A stretch of DNA of 64,000 nucleotides from Actinacidiphila rubida (GCF_900110255.1 NZ_FODD01000002.1:186001-250000); one strand, 5' to 3'; positions 8,536-17,773 are shown, numbered from the stretch's first letter. The notes: generated by a model not told the origin, from the sequence alone. Program-made: numbers and translations.

Positions 8536-9558
8536 GTGAAGAAGATCGGGTTTCTCTCGTTCGGACATTGGTCGCCGAGTGTGCATTCCCAGACGCGCTC
8601 CGCTGCCGACTTCCTGCACCAGTCGATCGATCTGGCGGTCGCGGCCGAGGAGCTGGGGGTGGACGGCGCCTACTTCCGGGTGCACCACTTCGCTCAGCAG
8701 GCGGGCAGTCCGTTCCCGCTGCTGTCGGCCATCGGCGCGCGGACGTCGAGGATCGAGATCGGCACCGGCGTGATCGACATGCGGTACGAGAACTCGCTGT
8801 ATATGGCGGAGGACGCCGGCGCCGCCGACCTCATCTCCGGTGGCAGGCTGCAGCTCGGCATCAGCCGCGGGTCACCGGAGCAGGTGATCGACGGCTGGCG
8901 GTACTTCGGATACGCGCCCGCCGACGGGGAGACCGACGCGGACATGGCCCGGCGCCACACCGAGGCGTTCCTCAAGGTGATCGAGGGCGGCGGCTTCGCC
9001 CAGCCGAACCCGCGGCCCATGTTCCCCAACCCGCCGGGGCTGCTGCGCGTCGAGCCGCACTCCGAGGGGCTGCGCGACCGGATCTGGTGGGGCTCCGGCT
9101 CGAACGCGACGGCCGCGTGGGCGGCGAAGCTCGGGCTGAACCTGCAGAGCTCCACGCTGAAGAACGACGAGACCGGCGAGCCGCTGCACGTCCAGCAGCG
9201 CAGGCAGATCGAGGCGTACCGGGAGGCCTACCGGGAGGCCGGTCACCAGCGGGAGCCGCGGGTGTCGGTCAGCCGCAGCATCTTCGCGCTGACCGACGAC
9301 ATGGACCGCGCCTACTTCGGCCGCGACCGCGATTCGCGGGACCAGATCGGCATGATCGACGACACGACCAAGGCGATCTTCGGCCGCTCCTACGCCGCCG
9401 AGCCGGACGAGCTGGTGAGGCTGCTCCAGGAGGACGAGGCGATCCAGGCCGCGGACACCCTGCTGCTCACCATCCCGAACCAGCTCGGCGTCGACTACAA
9501 CGTCCACGTCCTGGAGAGCATCCTCACCCACGTGGCCCCGGCCCTCGGCTGGCGCTGA
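8536..9558 (+). CDS. Luciferase-like (LLM class) flavin-dependent oxidoreductase
   Basis: A 340-aa protein starts at a GTG. The N-terminal strand KKIGFLSFGHW, the ELGVDGAYFRVHHF segment and the RIEIGTGVIDMRYEN and GGRLQLGISRGSPEQV motifs fit the TIM-barrel luciferase-like family. These enzymes use reduced FMN or F420. Length is normal. It lies 84 bp downstream of the AfsR-like gene in the same direction and may be co-transcribed with it. It ends before a hairpin. Substrate unknown. Confidence 0.85.
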   Translation: MKKIGFLSFGHWSPSVHSQTRSAADFLHQSIDLAVAAEELGVDGAYFRVHHFAQQAGSPFPLLSAIGARTSRIEIGTGVIDMRYENSLYMAEDAGAADLISGGRLQLGISRGSPEQVIDGWRYFGYAPADGETDADMARRHTEAFLKVIEGGGFAQPNPRPMFPNPPGLLRVEPHSEGLRDRIWWGSGSNATAAWAAKLGLNLQSSTLKNDETGEPLHVQQRRQIEAYREAYREAGHQREPRVSVSRSIFALTDDMDRAYFGRDRDSRDQIGMIDDTTKAIFGRSYAAEPDELVRLLQEDEAIQAADTLLLTIPNQLGVDYNVHVLESILTHVAPALGWR

Positions 9559-9575
9559 CCGGCCGTCTCGCGACA

Positions 9576-9615
9576 CGGCCAGGGGGTGGTGGCGAGTGCC
9601 GCCGTCCCCTGGCCG
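9576..9615. terminator. Hairpin between convergent genes
   Basis: CGGCCAGGGG at 9576-9585 pairs with CCCCTGGCCG at 9606-9615. A G/C-rich internal segment in the loop can extend pairing. It is placed between the luciferase-like gene and the convergent RibD-like gene and may serve both. Confidence 0.55.
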
Positions 9616-9670
9616 CGGCGTGTACCGGCGCGTCCGCGCCGTCGGCACCATCCCCGGCCAGGGAGCGCCG

Positions 9671-10207
9671 TTACCGCGCCACCCGGTAGTCGAGGAGCAG
9701 GTGGCCCGCCGGTGACCTCTCGCTCCGAACCGCTTCGAGCCGCATCGGCGGCAGGCCGTCGAGGAGCCGCCGCCCCTGGCCGGCGACCCTCGGCGCCACC
9801 ACGAGCCTGAGGTCGTCGACCACGCCGGCCGCGAGCAGGGCCTGGGCGACGGAGATGCTCGCGTGGACGCCGACATCGCCGCCGGCCTGCTGCTTCAGGT
9901 CCCGCACGAACGCGACGAGTTCACCCTCCACCACGGTCGCGCGGGCCCAGTCCTGGTCGAGGGGCTTGGACGTCGCGACGTACTTCGTGACCGTGTTGAT
10001 GAAGGTCGCGAACGGCTCGATCTCGCTGCCCGGCCAGAACCGCGCCCACTGGTCGTAACTGCGGCGGCCCAGAACGACCGCGTCCTGTGTCCCGATCACC
10101 GACGCGAGGTGCGCGTCCACGACGTCGTCCCAGTCGTCGAAGAATCCGTCCGGGTCCTCGGCGACCCCGTCGAGGGACACCAACTCGTACACCACGATCT
10201 TCCGCAC
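9671..10207 (-). CDS. Dihydrofolate-reductase-like (RibD_C) family protein
   Basis: This 178-aa protein opens with RKIVVYELVSLDGVAEDP, the family's usual first strand and SLDG turn, followed by VVLGRRSYDQWARFWPG. Later features are the Ser/Thr-rich nucleotide loop around KYVATSKPL and the C-terminal VDDLRLVVAPRVAGQGRRLL segment. The GTG start has a GGAGGAG-like site upstream. It is a probable NADPH-dependent reductase of unknown substrate. It is only distantly related to the paralog at 992-1564. Confidence 0.82.
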   Translation of the reverse strand: MRKIVVYELVSLDGVAEDPDGFFDDWDDVVDAHLASVIGTQDAVVLGRRSYDQWARFWPGSEIEPFATFINTVTKYVATSKPLDQDWARATVVEGELVAFVRDLKQQAGGDVGVHASISVAQALLAAGVVDDLRLVVAPRVAGQGRRLLDGLPPMRLEAVRSERSPAGHLLLDYRVAR

Positions 10208-10318
10208 GCCCCACTCCTCCGATGGCTCTCGCAGCTCTCGATCTCACGGGTTGACCGCCCGCACCTCCGAAACTCATCGCGACCGGGCGCCCGGACTTCC
10301 CTCCTGGACCCGGGGACG

Positions 10319-10354
10319 GCTCCGCCCCTGGCCGTGGCGGGCCAGGGGCGGAGC
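10319..10354 (-). terminator. Hairpin terminator of the phosphatase gene
   Basis: A perfect 15-bp stem (GCTCCGCCCCTGGCC and complement) has a 6-nt loop. It starts about 22 bp past the stop codon of the minus-strand phosphatase gene. Confidence 0.75.
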
Positions 10355-10376
10355 GGAGGCGCGGGGTGGGACGGGG

Positions 10377-11972
10377 TCAGTCGGCCCGGCGGGCGACCGT
10401 GAAGTGGTCGATGCGGTCGCCGGTCTCGGCGATCGCGGAGACCGTGAGGGTGGACTCGCGGCCGGCGCGGGCCGGTTCGACGTCCACGGAGATGAAGGAG
10501 TAGCCGGTGTAGCGGACCCGCGACCAGTGCACGGTGTCCGTCACCTTGCCGCCGCCCTTGGCCGAGTGCCAGGTGGTGACCGTGTCGACCTGGTTCTCGT
10601 GGCCCTCGTAGGAGTCGGGGGCGGGGAAGTTGTAAAGGCTGCGGCCGGCGCCGCCCGCGGTGATGTACACGGTGCCGTCGGTGGCCGGCCGGGTGGTGTC
10701 CCCGATCTGCACCTGGTGCGAGACCTGGCCGCCGCGGATCGCGTCGGTCCGCTCGTACACGTGGTTGTGCCCGTTGATCACCAGGTCCACCTGGTGCTTC
10801 TCGAAGACCGGCACCCACTCGGCCTGCACGCCGCCGTCGGAGGCGTGCGAGTTGGTGGTCGAGTAGGCGCAGTGGTGGAAGAACACCACCAGGAAGTCGA
10901 TGCCGCGCTGCTTGCGGTACGCGGCCAGGGTGCGGTCGAGCCACGCGGTCTGGCCGCCCCCGGAGATTCCGTAGTTCGCCGGGATCTCATAGGACACGTC
11001 GTTGGCGTCCAGCGCGATCACCGCGGTGTTGCCGTAGACGAAGGAGTACGCGCCCGGCTGGGTGGTGGACGCGAAGCCGTCGCCGGGCAGGGTCCAGCGG
11101 GCGTGCTGGCCGCCGTAGCCGTTGGGCGAGTACCAGGCCTCCATGTCGTGGTTGCCGGTCGTCACCATCCACGGCACGCGGGCCGCCACCGACTCGGTCT
11201 GCGCGAGGAACTGGTCCCAGGTGCGCGCGTCGTAGTCGGCGGAGTCGCTCGCCTGGCCGGAACCGTCCGGGTCGGCGTAGCAGATGTCACCGGCGTGCAG
11301 GTGGAAGGCCGGGTTGCGGGCCAGGATCAGCGCGTCGTTGGCCAGGGCGTGGTAGCTGACGCCCTGGTCGCCGAACGCGGTGAACGTGAACCGCTCGCTG
11401 CGCGCGGGAGCGGTGGTGAACGAGCCGACGCTGGCGAAGGCCGCGCTGTCCGCCGGGTCGAAGCCGTCGTGGCCGACGCCGTAGTAGTACGTGGTGCCCG
11501 GGCGCAGGCCGCCGATCTGGGCGTGCAGGTAGTACTGGTCGACCGGCGGCAGCTTGCTGTTGAGGAGCTGCGGGGTGTGCAGCTCGCGGACCTCGGCGTC
11601 GATCTTGTGGCTCAGCGACCAGGGCTGCAGGCCGATCCGCACGAACGGCCTGACGACCGCCAGCGGCACCTGCCAGGAGATGGTGAACTGCGTCTTCGGG
11701 TCGGCGCCGAACTGGAGGTGGCGGCCGAACGGGGCGACCAGCGCGCCGTGCACGCCGTGGTCGGTGGCCGGCCGTGTCAGCAGCGACGGGCTGGGCGCGG
11801 CCGCCTGCGCGGTGCCGCCGAGCAGGCCGGACGCGGCGACCGTGCCGGCCGCGGTGAGCCCGCCGAGCACCACGCGGCGCCGGCTCACCTTGGAGCGCAA
11901 GTACTCGTGCTGCTCCGCCATGCTCATCTTCGCGGCGAGCCTGGCGGCGATACCCATCTGAGGTGTGTCCAT
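10377..11972 (-). CDS. Tat-exported purple-acid-type metallophosphoesterase
   Basis: A 531-aa protein has a Tat signal (SRRRVVLGG near residues 26-34, then a hydrophobic run ending in AQA). A fibronectin-like N-terminal domain (about 60-190) is typical of purple acid phosphatases. The catalytic domain carries the metal-ligand series FGDQG, HAGDICYAD, GNHD, FHH and GHNHVYERT, the full set for a dinuclear metal centre. It should hydrolyse phosphate esters outside the cell. The start is set at the ATG upstream of the Tat motif; the ribosome site is weak, and a second ATG five codons later is possible. A hairpin follows the gene. Confidence 0.87.
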   Translation of the reverse strand: MDTPQMGIAARLAAKMSMAEQHEYLRSKVSRRRVVLGGLTAAGTVAASGLLGGTAQAAAPSPSLLTRPATDHGVHGALVAPFGRHLQFGADPKTQFTISWQVPLAVVRPFVRIGLQPWSLSHKIDAEVRELHTPQLLNSKLPPVDQYYLHAQIGGLRPGTTYYYGVGHDGFDPADSAAFASVGSFTTAPARSERFTFTAFGDQGVSYHALANDALILARNPAFHLHAGDICYADPDGSGQASDSADYDARTWDQFLAQTESVAARVPWMVTTGNHDMEAWYSPNGYGGQHARWTLPGDGFASTTQPGAYSFVYGNTAVIALDANDVSYEIPANYGISGGGQTAWLDRTLAAYRKQRGIDFLVVFFHHCAYSTTNSHASDGGVQAEWVPVFEKHQVDLVINGHNHVYERTDAIRGGQVSHQVQIGDTTRPATDGTVYITAGGAGRSLYNFPAPDSYEGHENQVDTVTTWHSAKGGGKVTDTVHWSRVRYTGYSFISVDVEPARAGRESTLTVSAIAETGDRIDHFTVARRAD

Positions 11973-12126
11973 GCTGCGCAATCTCGCAGCGGTCGGCGAC
12001 TCCGTGGCGACGGCCGTGTGAACGACGGACGACGGGCACCTCGCGGGTACGGCACTGCCGTTCCCTTCCGTCACTTGCGCGGTCCGCACCTCGTGAGCCC
12101 CGCTGGGATGTCGTGCCCCGGCGGCG

Positions 12127-13008
12127 CTACGGGAGGACGGGGAGGGCGCGTGTGGAGAGGTGCGTGCTGGTGGGGGCGGGGATGCGTTCGAGGACGCCGC
12201 CGGCGAAGACGTCGTAGAGCGGGAGGGATTCGAGGTGGACGTAGCCGATGTGGCAGTCGCAGACCGCGAGCGGGCATGGGCGCGGGGCCAGGGCGGTGCG
12301 GAACGAGCCGTCGTAGAGGTTGCCGAGGGTGTCGCGGACGAAGTGGCAGCGGCGCACGGTGCCGTCGCCGTCCACCGAGATCACCGACTCGCCCGTGCGG
12401 CAGGGCAGTCCGGCCGAGCTGTGCGGGTGCCGGCTGAAGGGGAACAGCGGGTCGAGGGCGGTCCACCGGGCGGCCTCGTCGTCGCTGTAGGTGTGCCCCT
12501 CGGCGGCGTTGATCCACAGGTAGTGCCCGTCGGGCAGGTCGGCGCGCAACCTGCGGGCGGCCGCGAGGTGTTCGGGGAGGCCGACGATGCCCACGCTGAA
12601 CCGGACGCCGAGGGAGGTGAGTTCGCGGGTGCGCGCCAGGAAGCGGTCGTACGGGGTCTGACCCGGGTGGAAGGTGCACCACAGGGCGGCCTTCGCCCGG
12701 TCGGCGTCGGCGAGCCAGGAGGTGCGTCCGCTGAGGTTCGTCTGGATCGCCACCCTGCGCACGTGCGGCATGCGGGACAGCCGGACGATCGCGTCCCGGT
12801 ACCAGGACCGGGTCAGGCCCTCGCCCCAAGGGGTGAAGAGCACCGCGAGGCGGTCGTCCTGCGCGGCCGCCCACGCGGTGAACCGTTCCAGGGCGGCCCG
12901 GTCGGCCCGGAGTTGCCCGGGGGTGTCACGGCGCTTGCCGAACGGGCAGTAGGGGCAGTCGTAGTCGCACGAGGCGAGCGGGCCGCGGTACAGGAGGGTC
13001 AGGTCCAC
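12127..13008 (-). CDS. STM4011-family radical SAM protein
   Basis: A 293-aa protein has the radical SAM cluster motif CDYDCPYC (C14, C18, C21) right after the first strand, then FTPWGEG and QTNLSG as in the SAM-binding barrel. A cysteine-rich C-terminal part (CRTGESVISVDGDGTVRRC, then CPLAVCDCH) may hold an auxiliary iron-sulfur cluster. The sequence and the neighbouring genes match the STM4011 family, named after a Salmonella locus; its reaction is unknown. It is the last gene of a five-gene minus-strand operon and lies 6 bp after the STM4012-like gene. Confidence 0.85.
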   Translation of the reverse strand: MDLTLLYRGPLASCDYDCPYCPFGKRRDTPGQLRADRAALERFTAWAAAQDDRLAVLFTPWGEGLTRSWYRDAIVRLSRMPHVRRVAIQTNLSGRTSWLADADRAKAALWCTFHPGQTPYDRFLARTRELTSLGVRFSVGIVGLPEHLAAARRLRADLPDGHYLWINAAEGHTYSDDEAARWTALDPLFPFSRHPHSSAGLPCRTGESVISVDGDGTVRRCHFVRDTLGNLYDGSFRTALAPRPCPLAVCDCHIGYVHLESLPLYDVFAGGVLERIPAPTSTHLSTRALPVLP

Positions 13009-13014
13009 CGCGTC

Positions 13015-14454
13015 TCACCTGGCCTGGTGGGCGGCCATGTCGGCGCGTACCCGCGCCGAGAAGAGGGCGGGGCCCACCGCGTCGGAGTGCGCCAGGCCCT
13101 CCGGGCTCAGCCGCAGCCGGCCGTGACCGCTGCCGCCTGCCGACGTGGCCGGGCCGTCCTGCCGGTCCGGCCCGTCCTGCCCGTCGTCCAGCCAGCCGCG
13201 TTCGGCGAAGTCCGCCAGTTCCGCGGGGAAGTCGTCCTGCGGGGTGGTGCCGAACCGTGCGCGGTAGTCGGCCGCGTGGAGGCCCTCGGCCTGGAGCAGG
13301 GACTGCAGGAGGTGGCGTCTGCGAGCCTCGTCCGCGTCGATCCGGCGGCCGTGCGGGGCGGTCGTGAAGTCACGCGTGGCGGTGTACTCGTCGATGATGG
13401 CCCGCACTTGGGGCATGCCCACCGCGTAGTCGAAGGAGTAGTGCAGGCCCGAGGTGTAGGAGCGGGCACCGCAGCCCAGGCCGACCATGCCGTCGCTCTG
13501 GCAGGCGTGGTCCACCGGCCCCTGGGCGGTGACGTCGGCGCGCTGGAACATCCGCATCGACACCTGCCGGTAGCCGCGTTCCAGCAGATGGTCGCGTCCC
13601 TGCCGGTACAGGCCCAGCCGCTGGGCGTCCCAGGCCGGGTCGTCGACCGCGGTACGGCCGGACAGCCCGGTCAGCGGCCGTACGTACAGCGGGTACAGGT
13701 ACAGCTCCTCGGGCCGCCAGGCGAGCGCGGCGTCGAGCGAGGCGCGCCAACTGGCCGGGGTCTGGCCGTCGATGCCGTAGATGAGGTCGATGTTGAGCAC
13801 CGGCACGCCCGTGTCGCGGATCCGGCCGAGTGCGGCGTCCACGTCGCGGCGGTGCTGGGGGCGGACGGCCGCGCGGGCCTCCCGCTCGTCGAAGCTCTGC
13901 ACGCCGAGGCTGATCCGTGTGGCCCCGCGGGCCGCAAGGACGGCCAGCCGGTCGGCGGTCGCCGTGGCGGGCGACGCCTCGACGGACAGCGGCACACGGC
14001 CCAGCGGCGCGCCCATGCCGTGTTCGGCGATGTCGCACAACCGCTCCAGCTCGGCCGCTTCGAGGAACGTGGGGGTGCCGCCGCCGAAGGCCGCGGCGGC
14101 GAAGCGGACCGGCCCGTCGTCGCCGAGCGCCTCGCGGACCGCACGGGCCTGCCGGTCGAGGGCGTCGAGATAGCGCGTGGTCAGGTCGCCGGGGGCGCCG
14201 ACACGGGTGAAGAGGTTGCAGAACCCGCACCGCACCTCGCAGAACGGGATGTGCAGGTAGAGCGCCAGGGCGTCCTTGGGCTCCGCCCGCCACAGGTCGC
14301 GCAGCGCCGGGCGGTCGGGCAGCGGCCGGTACGCGGTCTTGTGCGGGTAGGCGTACACGTAGTCCTGGTACGGGCGCACGGCGGCCGGGGCGGTGGCGCG
14401 CACCGCCGTCGTCCCCGGTGCCGGGTCCGCGGCCCGGGCGGGTGCGGTGGTCAT
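13015..14454 (-). CDS. STM4012-family radical SAM protein (HemN-like)
   Basis: A 479-aa protein has the motif FCEVRCGFC (C-x3-C-x2-C) near residues 76-83, preceded by LYLHIP as in HemN/HemW proteins. It continues with AFGGGTPTFL, ISLGVQSFDE and NIDLIYGIDGQT, all typical of the coproporphyrinogen-dehydrogenase-like branch. The ATG at 14454 overlaps the stop of the upstream gene (ATGA), so translation is probably coupled. A frame extending further upstream lies inside the STM4013-like gene and is not used. HemN-like sequence does not prove a haem role; the family is uncharacterised. A Gly/Asp/Gln-rich insertion lies near the C-terminus. Confidence 0.87.
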   Translation of the reverse strand: MTTAPARAADPAPGTTAVRATAPAAVRPYQDYVYAYPHKTAYRPLPDRPALRDLWRAEPKDALALYLHIPFCEVRCGFCNLFTRVGAPGDLTTRYLDALDRQARAVREALGDDGPVRFAAAAFGGGTPTFLEAAELERLCDIAEHGMGAPLGRVPLSVEASPATATADRLAVLAARGATRISLGVQSFDEREARAAVRPQHRRDVDAALGRIRDTGVPVLNIDLIYGIDGQTPASWRASLDAALAWRPEELYLYPLYVRPLTGLSGRTAVDDPAWDAQRLGLYRQGRDHLLERGYRQVSMRMFQRADVTAQGPVDHACQSDGMVGLGCGARSYTSGLHYSFDYAVGMPQVRAIIDEYTATRDFTTAPHGRRIDADEARRRHLLQSLLQAEGLHAADYRARFGTTPQDDFPAELADFAERGWLDDGQDGPDRQDGPATSAGGSGHGRLRLSPEGLAHSDAVGPALFSARVRADMAAHQAR

Positions 14455-15404
14455 GCGGCGAACTCCCGTTGTTCCAGGAAGAAGTGGGCGTAGGGCACGG
14501 TCCAGACGGTGTCGTGGCCGATGCGGTGGCCGGTGTGGCCGTCCTCTCCGTAGGCGGTGCCGTGGTCGGAGCAGACGATCGCGAAGCAGCGGCGGCGGGA
14601 GCGGGCCGCGGCGAAGAGCCGCCCGATGTGCCGGTCGACGTACTCCAGGGCGGCCCGATGGGTCGCGCGGGTGTCGCCGGCGGTCCGGGTGGCGCCGGGC
14701 AGGTGGAACCAGTTGGGCTGGTGGAGCGCGGAGACGTTGACGAACAGGAAGAGCCGCCGCTCGGGCGGCAGCGCGGCCACCACCTCCTCGGCGCGCCGCA
14801 CTTGTGCCTCGAACGACGTCGGGGACGCGACCGAGAAGTCCGGCTCCCAGTGGCTCTCCGCGAAGAGCCCGGGCAGCACGGCGCCGAGGGCTCCGCGCCG
14901 GTTGAAGAACCCGACGCCGCCGATGCACGCCGTGTGGTAACCGGCCTCGGCCAGGCCGCTCACCAGGTCGGGGGTGTCGAAGACCCAGGTGCCGCCCGCC
15001 GTGCTCTCGCTGCCCTCGAACCGGGCCGCGAACAGCCGCGGATGCGGCCCGGGAGCGGCCGGGGTGGGCAGGAAGCCGGCGAACATCGCCTGGTGGGAGG
15101 CGTAGGTGAAGCTGCCGGGCGCGTGCCGCCGCTCCCACGTCCCGCCGGGAAGGTGCGGTGCGAGGTTCGGCAGCCGTCCCTCGGCGGCGAGTTCGGTGGC
15201 GACGTCGTACCGGAGCGTGTCGAGGGTGACCAGCAGCAGGTCGTCCCGGCCGACGACCTTGTTCATATCGGGGTTCGGCGGGAGGCCTGCGGCTGGGCCC
15301 GGCACGACGCCTGCGGCTGCGGCTGCGTTCGGGGCGGGGTGCACCGCTGCGTTCGGGGCGGGGTGCACCGGCCCGCTCGCGGTGTCCGGTTCAGAGGGTC
15401 GCAC
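14451..15404 (-). CDS. STM4013-family sulfatase/alkaline-phosphatase-fold hydrolase
   Basis: A 317-aa protein shows LLLVTLDTLRYDVA (metal-binding Asp of the superfamily), a central FTYASHQAMFAGFLP loop and CSDHGTAYGEDGHTGHR with the metal-binding DHG and His residues. The classical sulfatase CxPxR motif is absent, which argues for a different hydrolase or transferase. The GTG at 15404 has GGAG 7 nt upstream and overlaps the upstream gene by 14 bp. An ATG at 15266, where the family homology starts, has no ribosome site. The extra N-terminal 46 residues come partly from a 24-bp tandem duplication (VHPAPNAA twice). Confidence 0.82.
   Translation of the reverse strand: MRPSEPDTASGPVHPAPNAAVHPAPNAAAAAGVVPGPAAGLPPNPDMNKVVGRDDLLLVTLDTLRYDVATELAAEGRLPNLAPHLPGGTWERRHAPGSFTYASHQAMFAGFLPTPAAPGPHPRLFAARFEGSESTAGGTWVFDTPDLVSGLAEAGYHTACIGGVGFFNRRGALGAVLPGLFAESHWEPDFSVASPTSFEAQVRRAEEVVAALPPERRLFLFVNVSALHQPNWFHLPGATRTAGDTRATHRAALEYVDRHIGRLFAAARSRRRCFAIVCSDHGTAYGEDGHTGHRIGHDTVWTVPYAHFFLEQREFAA
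15323..15370. repeat. Two perfect 24-bp tandem copies inside the STM4013-like gene
   Basis: The 24-bp unit occupies 15323-15346 and 15347-15370 without mismatch and is in frame, encoding the duplicated VHPAPNAA segment. It looks like a recent slippage or duplication in the low-complexity N-terminal extension. Confidence 0.85.
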
Positions 15405-16533
15405 GGTGCTCCGTCGTGGTGCGGTCGGCCCGCGGGGTCGCCAGGTGCCCGGCGAGCGCGGCGAGTTGGGTCCGGTAGGTGTCCAGTCCCTCGGCGGGTG
15501 TGCCGGGCAGCCCGGTGAGGCGGGGCAGCAGGTCGCCGAAGGCGTTCACCTCGGCCACGGCGAAGCGCTGCCAGCCGGTGACGGGCAGCAGGTCGACGCC
15601 GACGGCCAGCGTCCCGGGGAAGCAGGCCGCGGCCCGCTCGCAGACGTCCAGCGCCTCCGCCCAGGCCGGGCCGGCCACGGCCATGACGGCGGACAGGTCG
15701 CCGCGGGCGCCCCCGAGATGCAGGTTGGTCATGGGCCACCGGCTGGTGCGCACTACCGCGTGGGTGGCCCGGCCGGCGACGACCACCACCCGCAGGTCGG
15801 CCGTGCGGCGCCCCACCGTCGCCTTGGGCAGCCACCGTTCGAGGTGCAGCCCGTCCGGCGCGAGCGCGTCGACCAGTGCGGCCACCTCCGTCTCTGCGGT
15901 GATCCGGCGCACCCGCAGGGAGTTGAACAGCCGGCCGTCGACGCACTCCACGGAGGTCGTGGCCCGCAGCCGGCCGCCGCCGGCCGTCTCCAGCGCGATC
16001 ACGCCGGAGGCGGACGAGCCGTGGGCCGGCTTCACGAAGGCCCGCGGCATACGGTGGCTGCGCATCAGCGCGCGCAGGTCGGCCCAACCGTGCATCGGCG
16101 CCGCGCCGCCGCTCGTCGGGGAGTCCGGCACGGGCACCCCGGCTCGGGCCAGCACCTGGTGGCAGCGCCGCTTGTCGAACAGGACCGCCAGCTCGCCGGG
16201 GTCGTCGAGGCGTACGCCCCCGCGCAGCGTCCGTACCGCCGCGGTGAAGCGGGCGTACCAGCGGGCCCCGCCCTCCACCCGGGTCGGGTCGTCCGTGTCG
16301 CGCAGCAGCCGGTCGACCCCGGGGTGCTCCCCCGGCGAGTCCAGGCGGACCACCTCGTCGGAGGCGAAGTCGGCCCCGCCGTCACGGAGCACGTCGAGCC
16401 ACGGCACGACCCGGGGTTCGGCGAACCCGGCGGCGAGGGCGGCCTCCGCGAACAGCCGCACCCTGCGGTTGTCCGGGTTGCCGACCACGGCGAGCCGCAC
16501 CCGCCGCCCGCGGCCCGCCCTCGCGTTCCCCAT
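15391..16533 (-). CDS. STM4014-family ATP-grasp-like protein
   Basis: A 380-aa protein starts at an ATG with AAGGA 8 nt upstream; a GTG six codons earlier has a weaker site. The N-terminal part (VRLAVVGNPDNRRVRLFAE) looks like a pre-ATP-grasp Rossmann domain. The middle has DKRRCHQVLARAGVPVP and FVKPAHGSSASGVIAL, the nucleotide lysine and glycine loop of ATP-grasp ligases. Late residues include GVDLLP and AVAEVNAFGD, matching metal-binding Asp/Glu-x-Asn positions. These enzymes join a carboxylate to an amine or similar group using ATP. It fits the STM4014 family; substrate unknown. It overlaps the next gene by 14 bp. Confidence 0.85.
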   Translation of the reverse strand: MGNARAGRGRRVRLAVVGNPDNRRVRLFAEAALAAGFAEPRVVPWLDVLRDGGADFASDEVVRLDSPGEHPGVDRLLRDTDDPTRVEGGARWYARFTAAVRTLRGGVRLDDPGELAVLFDKRRCHQVLARAGVPVPDSPTSGGAAPMHGWADLRALMRSHRMPRAFVKPAHGSSASGVIALETAGGGRLRATTSVECVDGRLFNSLRVRRITAETEVAALVDALAPDGLHLERWLPKATVGRRTADLRVVVVAGRATHAVVRTSRWPMTNLHLGGARGDLSAVMAVAGPAWAEALDVCERAAACFPGTLAVGVDLLPVTGWQRFAVAEVNAFGDLLPRLTGLPGTPAEGLDTYRTQLAALAGHLATPRADRTTTEHRATL

Positions 16534-16569
16534 GACGTCCTTCCCTGCCACCCCGCGTGTCCCGTGCCG

Positions 16570-17553
16570 CTACTCGCCGACGGCCACGTACCGCCAGACG
16601 GTGCCGTCGTCGCCGTCGACGTCCTCGTCGGCGTCGCCGCGGTCGAGGTCGAGCCGGACTCCCGCCGGCTCCAGCGCGTCGCGCAGGCGCTGGGCGACGT
16701 CCGCTCCGAGGTAGTTGTGGTGAAGGTCGAGGGAGGCCAGATGGGTCAGCGGGACGCCGTCGAGGAGCGCCGTCCCGCCCGCGTCGGTGAGGACGCCCAT
16801 CGACAGGTCGAGCGCGGACAGCCGTGCGACGACGGGCGCGGTGGCGACCGCGGCGGCCACCTCGTCCTGGATCTCGCTGTTGCGCAGCGCCAGGCGCCGG
16901 AGCGCCGGCAGCCGGGTGCCGGCGAGGAAGGGCGCGAGGTCGGCCGGCCCGCTGTCGCCGCCGTAGTCGGAGGTGCCGAGCCACAGGTCGAGGACGGTCA
17001 GCGCGGGGAAGTCGCTCGCGGCGATCCCGCGGACCGCCTCGGCGGGCAACCCGCCGGTCTGGACGACGAGTTCGCGCAGCTTCTCGTGGCGCACCGGCGG
17101 GAAGAGCAGTCCGGTGCCGCCGCGTATGCCGAAGTGCTCCAGCTCGGGGAAGCCGGTGAGCAGGGGGGTGAGGTCGCCCTGCACGATCCAGGAGATCTCG
17201 CACTCCTCGGAGACCATGTCCCCGACGAAGATCCCGCGCAGGGCGGGCATCCGGTCGCGGGCGGCGAGCAGGGCCTCGACCACCTGGGCGGGCCCGGTCT
17301 CGTACGCCTCCGGCCACGCGCCCACGACGAGCGCGCGCACCTGCGCGAGGTCGACGGTCCCGGCGAACCGGGCGAACGCCTCGGGCCAGCTCTCCTCGCT
17401 GTCGTAGGTGTCCGCGGTGATCCGCCAGGCGGCTTCACCCGCGGCGGCGGTGGTCGCGCGGCGCTCCGCCTCCCCCGCCGACGGCCAGTCGACGACGGGC
17501 AGCCCGGCGTACACCGTCAGATGCCCGTCCTCCAGCACGTTCACGTCCTGCAT
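16570..17553 (-). CDS. STM4015-family leucine-rich-repeat protein
   Basis: A 327-aa protein is the first gene of the operon. After an N-terminal part with VYAGLPVVDWP, it carries LRR-like units: LRELVVQTGGLPAEAV, ALTVLDLWLGTSDYGG, ALRRLALRNSEIQDEVAAAV, RLSALDLSMGVLTDAG and HLASLDLHHNYLG. LRR proteins usually act as binding scaffolds, so it may present a substrate or partner to the radical SAM and ATP-grasp proteins; this is an inference. The start chosen (ATG, AGGGGCAGGG upstream) matches the family N-terminus. The promoter should lie in the 220-bp space shared with the divergent YdcF gene. Confidence 0.85.
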   Translation of the reverse strand: MQDVNVLEDGHLTVYAGLPVVDWPSAGEAERRATTAAAGEAAWRITADTYDSEESWPEAFARFAGTVDLAQVRALVVGAWPEAYETGPAQVVEALLAARDRMPALRGIFVGDMVSEECEISWIVQGDLTPLLTGFPELEHFGIRGGTGLLFPPVRHEKLRELVVQTGGLPAEAVRGIAASDFPALTVLDLWLGTSDYGGDSGPADLAPFLAGTRLPALRRLALRNSEIQDEVAAAVATAPVVARLSALDLSMGVLTDAGGTALLDGVPLTHLASLDLHHNYLGADVAQRLRDALEPAGVRLDLDRGDADEDVDGDDGTVWRYVAVGE

Positions 17554-17773
17554 GCCCTGCCCCTGCTCGCGCCGCCCGATGACACCGGGCGGCGGGCGCG
17601 CCTGCGTCCCGGCCGGCCGGAGCCGATGTGTGAGGCAAGTTGTACCAAGCGGGTCCGACAACGCTCCGCGGGGTCCCCGGCCCGGAGTTCACCACGCCCG
17701 GCCGGGATCGGGGTCCCCCACCGCCGATCCGCCGGGGGAACCGCCCGGGGGCCCACCTGGTACACCTGGACAC

